Source: Clostridia bacterium (GTDB taxonomy: Bacteria > Bacillota > Clostridia > Oscillospirales > Acutalibacteraceae). Taken from it: 22,110 nt of DNA. The position numbers and the translations under genes were made by a program. Below the pieces are notes generated by a model. That model had not been told where the DNA came from and did no database searches. It saw only the letters and a list, made by a program, of their open reading frames with translations. The stretch lies in contig JAKSQR010000011.1 in the NCBI GenBank assembly GCA_024404065.1, positions 1 through 22,110 of the forward strand. The letters are read 5' to 3'. Shown here in pieces: positions 1 to 6,333 of the stretch. Position 1 is the stretch's first letter. Each line of letters starts with the position of its first letter.

Positions 1-354
1 GCTGTTGAAGAAGCTCCCGTAGTTGAGGAAGCATCATTTGATGATGACGACGACCTTCAGGATTTATATGACCTTCTTGATGAGGGTGAAGATGCTCCTG
101 CAGTAGATTTCGTTGCTAATATGGAAACAGTTGTTCCTGATTTCAATCAGGCACTTGCAGAGGAGGAGCCTCAGATTCCTGCAGCTCAGGCTGAGCCCGA
201 AATTCCTTCAGTTCCCGTTTTTGAAGCTCCCGTAGCAGAGGAAGAGGAAACTGTTGACGATATGGATGAGTTCCTTAACAGCCTTGATATAGACGAAGGC
301 GACTCTGATGACGATGAAGATATTTCATCACTTTTTGACAGCCTTTTTGATTAA
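1..354 (+). CDS. C-terminal part of an acidic protein, probably DivIVA-like (5' end outside window)
   Basis: The reading frame is open from the first base and ends at TAA 352-354, so the 117 residues seen are only the C-terminal part; an internal ATG at 121 is not a credible start. The visible part is very acidic and low in complexity. It has runs of Asp and Glu, Pro/Ala/Val-rich spacers with repeated EAPV-like units, and short hydrophobic clusters (DLYDLLDE, DEFLNSLD, SSLFDSLFD) that could be peptide docking motifs. No folded domain is recognisable. In Clostridia the gene directly before lspA is often divIVA or another cell-division gene, so a DivIVA-type protein with a disordered acidic tail is the best guess from position, not from homology. 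The lspA start codon follows the stop by 2 bp, so the two are probably translationally coupled. Confidence 0.6.
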   Translation, partial: AVEEAPVVEEASFDDDDDLQDLYDLLDEGEDAPAVDFVANMETVVPDFNQALAEEEPQIPAAQAEPEIPSVPVFEAPVAEEEETVDDMDEFLNSLDIDEGDSDDDEDISSLFDSLFD

Positions 355-356
355 TT

Positions 357-854
357 ATGTTTCAGATAATTTCCACAATTGTTATTGCTCTGCTTGTGGT
401 TATTGACAGGGTAAGTAAAATTCTTGTTGTAAGTAACCTTAAGGGCAATGGTCCAAAGCCATTTATCCCCGGCGTTATGACCTTTGAGTATGTGGAGAAT
501 ACAGGTGCAGCCTTCAGTGCTTTTTCTGATGATACTGTTGTGCTTACAGTTTTTACTGTGCTTGTAATAATCCTCTGCCTTATTGTGCTTTATACACGCA
601 AGGTTAAGTCAAAGATTGGCATTGTAAGTATGGTGCTTATCATATCCGGTGGAATAGGCAATGTAATTGACCGTATTAAAGACGGCTTTGTAGTGGATTT
701 CTTCGCCCCTGACCCCAAGTTTCATTTTGCAGTTTTTAACGTGGCAGATATCTTTATAACAGTAGGTGCATTTTTGCTTATAGGTTATGAGATATATGAG
801 CTTGTAATGGAGAAGAAAAACGCAAAAGCCGAAAAAGAAAACAAAGATGATTGA
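357..854 (+). CDS. lspA: Lipoprotein signal peptidase (signal peptidase II)
   Basis: LspA is the membrane aspartyl protease that cuts the signal peptide from diacylglyceryl-modified prolipoproteins. At 165 residues it has the usual family length, with four predicted membrane segments (about 3-17, 60-79, 88-104, 128-148). The family motifs are all present: VENTGAAF at 46-53, GNVIDR at 101-106, VVDFF at 112-116 and FNVAD at 127-131. The expected catalytic aspartates are D114 and D131. A basic, Lys-rich tail follows the last membrane segment. The ATG lies 2 bp after the upstream stop and has no clear Shine-Dalgarno sequence, suggesting translational coupling. The 3' end overlaps the next gene by 8 bp, the lspA-rluD order common in Firmicutes. 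Confidence 0.95.
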   Translation: MFQIISTIVIALLVVIDRVSKILVVSNLKGNGPKPFIPGVMTFEYVENTGAAFSAFSDDTVVLTVFTVLVIILCLIVLYTRKVKSKIGIVSMVLIISGGIGNVIDRIKDGFVVDFFAPDPKFHFAVFNVADIFITVGAFLLIGYEIYELVMEKKNAKAEKENKDD

Positions 855-1788
855 AAAAATAAGCACATTTGAATATAACGAACCTATTTCCTTCTACGTA
901 GATGAAAGCGTTTCACAGGAGAGAATTGATAAGATTCTCTCCTGTATTCTGGAAGGCTACTCCAGGTCCTTTATTCAGAACCTGCTTTCAGATGGTCTTG
1001 TAACCTGCAACGGCAAGGTTATATCTAAAAGCCATAAACCAAAGGCAGGGGATTTAATTCAGTTCACAGTAAGTGAACCTGCACAGCTTTCTATTGAGAA
1101 AGAGAATATTCCTCTTGAAATAATGTATGAGGATAACGACCTTCTGGTTGTAAATAAGCCCAGAGGCATGGTTGTACACCCCGCTCCGGGCAACTATACC
1201 GGCACACTTGTAAATGCACTTCTCTATCACTGTGGTGATAGTCTTTCAGGCATAAATGGTGCTGTAAGGCCAGGTATAGTTCATAGGATAGATAAAGATA
1301 CAAGTGGGCTTTTACTTGTAGCAAAAAACGATATTGCCCACATTTCACTTTCTGAGCAAATCAGAGAGCATTCCCTTGACCGTGAGTATAGGGCAGTAGT
1401 TCACGGCAGACTTAAAGAGCAGGAGGGAGTAATTGATGCTCCCATCGGCAGAAGCCCGACAGACAGGAAAAAAATGTGTGTAACAGATAAAAACTCTAAA
1501 AACGCAGTTACGCACTATGAAATATTAGAGGAGTACAAGGACTACACATTTATCAGGTGCGTGCTTGAAACAGGCAGAACTCATCAGATAAGAGTGCACA
1601 TGAGCTACATCGGTCATCCCGTAGCAGGTGACCCTGTATATGGACCTAAAAATGGTGTAACCTATCTTAATGGTCAGTGCCTTCACGCAGCAGTTCTTGG
1701 CTTTACTCATCCGGTTACAGGCGAAAGAATAAGGGTAGAATCACCCTTGCCTGAATACTTTACCGATTTCATCAGGAGAGTTAAATGA
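847..1788 (+). CDS. rluD: RluD/RluA-family 23S rRNA pseudouridine synthase
   Basis: The protein should isomerise specific uridines of large-subunit rRNA to pseudouridine. It is 313 residues long, normal for RluD-like enzymes. An S4 RNA-binding domain spans about 22-85 (QERIDKIL through KPKAGD). The catalytic domain starts near 92, with VVNKPRGMVVHP at 101-112. The catalytic motif HRIDKDTSG is at 146-154, with D149 the expected nucleophile. A later conserved block, GRTHQIRVHM, contacts the substrate. The ATG overlaps the 3' end of lspA (ATGATTGA junction) and no strong Shine-Dalgarno is visible, so reinitiation is likely. The gene corresponds in position to Bacillus subtilis ylyB. The exact target uridines cannot be read from sequence; the RluA family is certain, the RluD subtype probable. 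Confidence 0.92.
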   Translation: MIEKISTFEYNEPISFYVDESVSQERIDKILSCILEGYSRSFIQNLLSDGLVTCNGKVISKSHKPKAGDLIQFTVSEPAQLSIEKENIPLEIMYEDNDLLVVNKPRGMVVHPAPGNYTGTLVNALLYHCGDSLSGINGAVRPGIVHRIDKDTSGLLLVAKNDIAHISLSEQIREHSLDREYRAVVHGRLKEQEGVIDAPIGRSPTDRKKMCVTDKNSKNAVTHYEILEEYKDYTFIRCVLETGRTHQIRVHMSYIGHPVAGDPVYGPKNGVTYLNGQCLHAAVLGFTHPVTGERIRVESPLPEYFTDFIRRVK

Positions 1789-2615
1789 CAGAAGAAAAGA
1801 ATTACAAAGACTGGCTTGTTGTTTCAGATATAGATGGTACTCTGAATGACAAAAGAAGAAATTTGCCTGAGCGTAATCTTAAAGCCATAACAGATTTTGT
1901 TAAAAAAGGCGGAAATTTTACCCTTGCATCCAGCAGAAATCCAGAATCTCTTTATCGTCATTACAGCAAGCTTCCTATTTCCACACCTGCAATCGTTTCA
2001 AACGGTACAGGTATTTACGATTTCAAAAACAAAAAGTATTTATATTATCAGGGCCACAGTGAAAAGGCTAAGGATGATATAATTATGCTTAAAAGAAAGC
2101 ATCCCACCTGCGATGCAGTAGTTTTTACAAAGGATGATTTGTATATAGCAGGCGCTGGCTGGTGGAGCCTTTGGTATGTTACCATTGACAGGCTTTCACA
2201 CAAGTTTATCCATGATATAAGAAAGATTCCAAGAGAAGACTGGGGCAAAATAATTATAAATGGTCCCTGGTGGAGAATTTCAAAAGTCAGAAGAGAATTT
2301 GAAAATTTCCCTGACCGTGAGTTTTCCGTTGTAAAAACTTCTTTTGTTTCCTTTGAGGTAATACCCAGAGGTATCAACAAGGGCTCATCTGTTAAGGAAC
2401 TTGCAAAAATCTTAGGGGTTGAGCAGGACCATACTGCCGCAATCGGCGATTACTATAACGATGTTAATATGCTTAAATCCGTTGAGTATCCCGCTTGTGC
2501 AGGTCAGGCACCGGACAGAGTAAGGGCAATTTCAAAGTATATTGCCTGCCACTGTAATGAAGGTGCTGTGGGCGATTTCCTTGAGTATCTTATAAATGAA
2601 ATAATTGAAAAATAA
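1785..2615 (+). CDS. Cof-type HAD-superfamily hydrolase (sugar phosphatase-like)
   Basis: This is a haloacid-dehalogenase-fold phosphatase, probably acting on small phosphorylated sugars or cofactors; the substrate is unknown. All four HAD motifs can be seen: SDIDGT at 14-19 (nucleophile D15, general acid D17), the motif II Ser around S49-S50, motif III Lys around K199, and GDYYND at 221-226 (metal ligands D222 and D226). The segment between about 75 and 190 is the C2-type cap that sets specificity and is unusually Trp-rich (WWSLW near 126-130, PWW at 161-163). At 276 residues it fits the Cof family. It overlaps the rluD stop by 4 bp (ATGA), so the genes are translationally coupled. Placement before the transketolase genes suggests, but does not prove, a sugar phosphate substrate. 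Confidence 0.88.
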   Translation: MTEEKNYKDWLVVSDIDGTLNDKRRNLPERNLKAITDFVKKGGNFTLASSRNPESLYRHYSKLPISTPAIVSNGTGIYDFKNKKYLYYQGHSEKAKDDIIMLKRKHPTCDAVVFTKDDLYIAGAGWWSLWYVTIDRLSHKFIHDIRKIPREDWGKIIINGPWWRISKVRREFENFPDREFSVVKTSFVSFEVIPRGINKGSSVKELAKILGVEQDHTAAIGDYYNDVNMLKSVEYPACAGQAPDRVRAISKYIACHCNEGAVGDFLEYLINEIIEK

Positions 2616-2633
2616 TAACAGGAGGTGGCTGCA

Positions 2634-3476
2634 ATGGATGCAGTTCTCAAGAAAAGTTTAAAAATAACAGCTTGTAAGGCAAGAATGGGTATCATTGAAG
2701 GTGTTTACAATGCAAAGTCAGGTCATCCCGGTGGATCTCTTTCCTGCGTTGACATTATCACATATCTCTACTTTAATGAGATGAATGTAAACCCCAAAGA
2801 TGATAAGAATCCTGACAGAGACAGATTTGTTCTTTCAAAGGGTCACGCAGCACCTGCACTTTATGCAGTGCTTGCTCTTAAAGGCTTCTTCCCTCAGGAG
2901 TGGATTAAGACACTTCGTAAGAGTGATTCAAAGCTTCAGGGTCACCCCAGCATTCAGTACACCCCCGGTGTTGATATGAGCACAGGCTCACTTGGTCAGG
3001 GCATCTCCGCTGCCTGCGGTATGGCTCTTGGCGCAAAGCTTTCTGGTAAAGACTACAGAGTTTACACCGTTCTTGGTGATGGCGAAATTCAGGAAGGTCA
3101 GGTTTGGGAAGCTGCTATGTATGCTCCTGCCAAAGGTCTTGACAACCTTGTAGCAGTTGTTGATAACAATAACCTTCAGATTGATGGTACATGCGAAGAG
3201 GTTAACTCTGTATATCCCATCAAAGAGAAGTTTGAAGCATTCGGCTGGAATGTTATTGAAATAAATGCACATTGCTTTGACCAGATTGATGATGCTTTCA
3301 AGGCAGCAAAAGAGTGCAAAGGCAAGCCCACACTTATCCTTGCAAAGAGCTTAAAGGGTAAGGGCGTTTCCTTTATGGAAGATGAATGTGGCTGGCATGG
3401 TACTGCTCCTAATCAGGAACAGTATGAGCAGGCAATGGCAGAACTTACCGCAGCTCTTAAAGAGCTTGAGGCATAA
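2634..3476 (+). CDS. Transketolase, N-terminal (TPP-binding) subunit
   Basis: This is the N-terminal half of a split transketolase, which moves two-carbon ketol units between pentose and other sugar phosphates using thiamine diphosphate and Mg2+. With the start chosen here it has 280 residues. Conserved blocks include GHPGGSLS (from about residue 31), LSKGHAAPALYA, the STGSLGQG block, and the TPP/Mg2+ motif GDGEIQEGQVWEA at 148-160 closing with NNN at 178-180. The start at ATG 2634 is preceded by AGGAGG (2620-2625) at good spacing; a GTG at 2625 lies inside that Shine-Dalgarno and would extend the protein by three residues, so it was rejected. The partner subunit begins 20 bp downstream. Split transketolases are common in Firmicutes. 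Here it would handle xylulose 5-phosphate, the product of the xylAB genes in this window. Confidence 0.95.
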   Translation: MDAVLKKSLKITACKARMGIIEGVYNAKSGHPGGSLSCVDIITYLYFNEMNVNPKDDKNPDRDRFVLSKGHAAPALYAVLALKGFFPQEWIKTLRKSDSKLQGHPSIQYTPGVDMSTGSLGQGISAACGMALGAKLSGKDYRVYTVLGDGEIQEGQVWEAAMYAPAKGLDNLVAVVDNNNLQIDGTCEEVNSVYPIKEKFEAFGWNVIEINAHCFDQIDDAFKAAKECKGKPTLILAKSLKGKGVSFMEDECGWHGTAPNQEQYEQAMAELTAALKELEA

Positions 3477-3496
3477 GAAAGGTTGAGGTGAAGAAA

Positions 3497-4447
3497 ATGG
3501 CTGATGTAATTAAAATGGCTACCCGTGAAGCCTATGGTAAGGCTCTTGTAGAGCTTGGTGCTATAAATGATAAGGTTGTTGTTCTTGACGCTGACCTTGC
3601 TGCTGCTACAAAAACTGGTATGTTCAAAAAGGCTTATCCTGACAGATTTATTGATACAGGTATTTCAGAATCAAATATGATGGGCGTTGCTGCAGGTCTT
3701 TCAACTACCGGCTACACAGTATTTGCAAGCACATTTGCTATGTTTGCAGCTGGCAGAGCTTTTGAGCAGGTTCGTAACTCAATCGGTTACCCCCATCTTA
3801 ACGTTAAAATCGGTGCAACTCATGCAGGTATTTCAGTAGGTGAAGATGGTGCAAGCCATCAGTGCTGCGAAGATATCGGCATTATGAGAACAATCCCCGG
3901 TATGACAATTATTAACCCTGCTGACCCCGTTGAGGCAAGAGCAGCTGTTCTTGCAGCAGCAGATTATGAGGGCCCCGTTTATATGAGATTTGGTCGTCTT
4001 GCAGTTCCCTGCATTTTTGGCGATGACTATAAATTTGAGTGGGGCAAGGCAGTTACAATTAAAGAGGGTAAGGATGTTACAATTTGTGCTACAGGCCTTC
4101 TTGTAAATGAAGCTATTGAAGCAGAAAAGATTCTTGCTGCTGAAGGCATTGATGCTGAAATTATCAATGTACATACAATTAAGCCTCTTGATGCAGAAAC
4201 AATCTGTGCATCCGCAGCTAAAACAGGCTGTGTTGTAACAGCTGAAGAGCATAATATTATTGGTGGTCTTGGCAGTGCAGTTTGTGAAGCTATTTGTGAA
4301 AATGGTGTTGCAGCACCTGTTGTAAGACTTGGCGTAAATGATAAGTTTGGTAAGTCAGGTCCTGCAGTTGAGCTTCTTCACATTTTTGGCCTTGATGCAG
4401 CAGGCATCGTTGAAAAGGCTAAGCAGGCTATCTCAATGAAGAAATAA
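3497..4447 (+). CDS. Transketolase, C-terminal (pyrimidine-binding) subunit
   Basis: This is the second half of the split transketolase, 316 residues from the chosen start. It contains the pyrimidine-binding domain (roughly 1-165) with the catalytic Glu in FIDTGISESNMMG (E58), followed by GATHAGISVGEDG and the EDIGIMR/NPADPVEA region, and then the C-terminal transketolase domain (about 185-316). The start ATG at 3497 follows GAGGTG (3485-3490) at normal spacing; a GTG at 3488 is part of the ribosome-binding site itself and would only add MKK. Length and motif order match transketolase C-subunits better than 1-deoxyxylulose-5-phosphate synthase, which is a single long chain. The adjacent N-subunit gene makes the assignment firm. 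Confidence 0.95.
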   Translation: MADVIKMATREAYGKALVELGAINDKVVVLDADLAAATKTGMFKKAYPDRFIDTGISESNMMGVAAGLSTTGYTVFASTFAMFAAGRAFEQVRNSIGYPHLNVKIGATHAGISVGEDGASHQCCEDIGIMRTIPGMTIINPADPVEARAAVLAAADYEGPVYMRFGRLAVPCIFGDDYKFEWGKAVTIKEGKDVTICATGLLVNEAIEAEKILAAEGIDAEIINVHTIKPLDAETICASAAKTGCVVTAEEHNIIGGLGSAVCEAICENGVAAPVVRLGVNDKFGKSGPAVELLHIFGLDAAGIVEKAKQAISMKK

Positions 4448-4460
4448 GGAACTTTATATA

Positions 4461-4979
4461 ATGAGCAGTGATACAATACTTAAAAAGTCACTTTTTGGCG
4501 GTTTCAAAAAAAGTGATGTAATGAACTATATTGAGCAGCTTCAGGCAGAGAATGTAGCTGTTAAATCTGAGCTGGAAAATGCTGGTGATTATAAGGAAAT
4601 GTACGAAAGCCTTAAGGCTGAGTATGACGAAATCACTGAGCAGTATGAGGCACTCAAGGAAGAAAATGAAAAGCTTCAGAGTACCAAAAAATCTGTTGCA
4701 GATACAGTATCAGCAGAGGAAAAATCCAATTCAGTTATTAAGGATGCCATGAAGTATGCGGATAGTATAGTATCCGCAGCAAAGGAATCCGCTGCAGGTA
4801 TTATTTCTACTGCTGCTGCCGCAATCTCAGGCGCAACTGCAGATATAAGTGAAGCAAACAGTAAGGTAAGGGAAGCTCAGCAAAACCTTGATAATTCGCT
4901 TAACGCAGTTCAGTCAGATGTTGAATCATTGCTCGCAAATCTTGAAAAACAAGCTGCAGATTTAAGGGAGGATGAGTAA
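4461..4979 (+). CDS. DivIVA-like coiled-coil protein
   Basis: The 172-residue protein has a short N-terminal block, LFGGFKKSDVMNYIEQL at 11-27, resembling the DivIVA N-terminal segment that in characterised homologues binds curved or polar membranes. A heptad-rich coiled coil follows (about 25-75), then an Ala/Ser-rich stretch (about 95-130, with little charge) and a second acidic coiled coil (about 130-170). No signal peptide, membrane span or catalytic motif is visible. The start has an AAGGA ribosome-binding site at 4446-4450, and the gene sits 13 bp after the transketolase C-subunit and directly abuts the fumarase gene. The fold class is a reasonable call; the cellular role is unknown. 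It is probably a scaffold or cell-division/growth accessory, distinct from the acidic-tailed protein at the window start. Confidence 0.6.
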   Translation: MSSDTILKKSLFGGFKKSDVMNYIEQLQAENVAVKSELENAGDYKEMYESLKAEYDEITEQYEALKEENEKLQSTKKSVADTVSAEEKSNSVIKDAMKYADSIVSAAKESAAGIISTAAAAISGATADISEANSKVREAQQNLDNSLNAVQSDVESLLANLEKQAADLREDE

Positions 4980-5507
4980 ATGGCAACTTATGAAATAAAC
5001 CTTGCTGACATCCGCTCAGCTATTCCTCAGCTTAAAGCTGGTGACAGAGCCCTGCTCAGCGGTACATGCTACACCTCAAGAGATGCAGCTCATAAAAAGA
5101 TATTTGCCCTTCTTGATGAGGGCGGGGAGCTACCCTACGATTTAAAGGATGCCTGCATTTATTTTGCAGGTCCTACTCCCGCACCTGAGGGCTTTGTTAT
5201 AGGCAGTTGTGGTCCTACCACAAGCAGCCGTATGGATGTATTTTCTCCCCGACTTCTTGACCTTGGTCTTGCTGCAATGATTGGCAAGGGCAAAAGAAGT
5301 CAGGAGGTAATTGATGCTATTATCCGCAATAAGGGTGTTTACTTCTGCGCTATAGGTGGTGCGGGTGCCCTTTATGCAAGCCACATTACAGAGTGTGAGG
5401 AGATTGCCTTTAAGGAGCTTGGCTGCGAAAGTGTTAAGCGCCTTGTAATTAAAGATTTCCCCGTTTATGTTGGTATAGATTCTGAGGGCAACAGTATTTG
5501 TAAATAA
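4980..5507 (+). CDS. Fumarate hydratase class I, beta subunit (Fe-S hydro-lyase C-terminal domain)
   Basis: Two-subunit class I fumarases, and the related L(+)-tartrate dehydratases, hydrate fumarate to malate with a [4Fe-4S] cluster held by the alpha subunit; this is the beta subunit. The 175 residues match the usual beta-subunit size. Typical blocks are LLSGTCYTSRDAAHKK at about 25-40, YFAGPTPAP, GSCGPTTSSRMD at 75-86, GKG at 102-104 and GGAGAL at 126-131. The ATG follows the preceding TAA without a gap and is served by a GGGAGG site inside the upstream gene. The alpha subunit, normally adjacent, is not in this window. The distinction between fumarase and tartrate dehydratase beta subunits cannot be made securely from this subunit alone; fumarase is more likely in a gut anaerobe making succinate or malate. 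Confidence 0.88.
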   Translation: MATYEINLADIRSAIPQLKAGDRALLSGTCYTSRDAAHKKIFALLDEGGELPYDLKDACIYFAGPTPAPEGFVIGSCGPTTSSRMDVFSPRLLDLGLAAMIGKGKRSQEVIDAIIRNKGVYFCAIGGAGALYASHITECEEIAFKELGCESVKRLVIKDFPVYVGIDSEGNSICK

Positions 5508-5510
5508 GTT

Positions 5511-6278
5511 ATGTATTTATTAGCAACTAATCCTATTTTAGCCTTTGCGGCTATTATTCCTGCAATCATTCTGATTGTTAAGATATACAAGGCAGATAAA
5601 GTAGATAAGGAGCCTGTTGGCTTACTTGTTTCCCTTGTAATCCTTGGCATTATTTCTACCGCTATTGCTCTTGTGCTTGAAGAGGCAGGCTCAGGTTTGC
5701 TTGGCTTATTCTTTAAGGAAAATTCACTTGCTTATAATATAATTATGTATTTTGGCGTTGTTGCCTGCTCTGAAGAAGGAGCTAAATATATCCTTCTTAA
5801 AAAGAGGACATGGCGCAGCAAAGAATTTGACTATCTTTTTGATGGCGTAGTTTATGCCGTATGTGTTTCCCTTGGCTTTGCCCTATGGGAGAATATAGGC
5901 TATGTGGCAAAGTTTGGCATAAGTGTTGCATTACTCAGAGCAATTACAGCAGTGCCCGGTCACGCCTGCTTTGGCGTATTTATGGGCATTTATTACGGCA
6001 TTGCCAAGATGTTTGACAACCGCCATAATGAAGGACGTTCAAAATCCTTCAGAAATAAAGCTTTCTGGGTGCCCGTTTTTATGCACGGTTTATACGATTT
6101 CCTTGCCTCATCAAAAAGTACATTTTCAGGTCTTGGCTTTTTAGTTTTTATAATATTTATGTTTGTGTATGCCCGCTCACTTGTAAAAAGGCAGAGCAAG
6201 GCAGATGTAAATATTCAGCAGGTAATGCCACCTGAAGGCTTATTTAATAATCAGAACGATAACGACAAATATAATTAG
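5511..6278 (+). CDS. prsW: PrsW-family intramembrane metalloprotease
   Basis: PrsW-type proteins are polytopic membrane proteases; the founding Bacillus subtilis member makes the first cut in the anti-sigma factor RsiW. This 255-residue protein has six or more hydrophobic segments. The conserved putative catalytic residues are in membrane regions: EEGAK at 88-92, WEN at 126-128, the His of the VPGHACFG stretch (H151), and MHGLYD at 191-196 (H192). The tail after about 225 is soluble and Lys/Asn/Gln-rich. The ATG is 3 bp after the fumarase stop with no strong Shine-Dalgarno, so coupling is likely. No sigma or anti-sigma gene lies nearby, so the substrate is unknown. The gene is last in its operon, before the 6291-6322 hairpin. 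Confidence 0.85.
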   Translation: MYLLATNPILAFAAIIPAIILIVKIYKADKVDKEPVGLLVSLVILGIISTAIALVLEEAGSGLLGLFFKENSLAYNIIMYFGVVACSEEGAKYILLKKRTWRSKEFDYLFDGVVYAVCVSLGFALWENIGYVAKFGISVALLRAITAVPGHACFGVFMGIYYGIAKMFDNRHNEGRSKSFRNKAFWVPVFMHGLYDFLASSKSTFSGLGFLVFIIFMFVYARSLVKRQSKADVNIQQVMPPEGLFNNQNDNDKYN

Positions 6279-6290
6279 TTTATAAATCAA

Positions 6291-6322
6291 AACTCCTCCT
6301 GTTCATTTGAACGGGAGGAGTT
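6291..6322. terminator. Bidirectional hairpin terminator between convergent operons
   Basis: A 14-bp stem (6291-6304 with 6309-6322) with one G-U position and a 4-nt loop lies in the 55-bp gap between the stop of prsW and the stop of the leftward 636-residue gene. The flank that becomes the 3' end of the leftward transcript is T-rich, so termination is strongest for the - strand; for the + strand the U-run is weak. It most likely ends both operons. Confidence 0.85.
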
Positions 6323-6333
6323 ATCTATATAGC

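Noticed and set aside
7..351. Possible tandem DNA repeats in the acidic tail
   Set aside because: The repetition is at the amino-acid level (Glu/Ala/Pro/Val); no exact DNA unit is repeated in tandem.
2625..2633. GTG start for the transketolase N-subunit
   Set aside because: It lies inside the AGGAGG ribosome-binding site; the ATG at 2634 is correctly spaced and fits family N-termini.
3488..3496. GTG start for the transketolase C-subunit
   Set aside because: It is part of the GAGGTG ribosome-binding site serving the ATG at 3497.
3833..4252. 139-residue antisense open frame within the transketolase C-subunit gene
   Set aside because: Cys/Asn-rich composition with no ribosome-binding site or domain; it is a by-product of codon use in the real gene.
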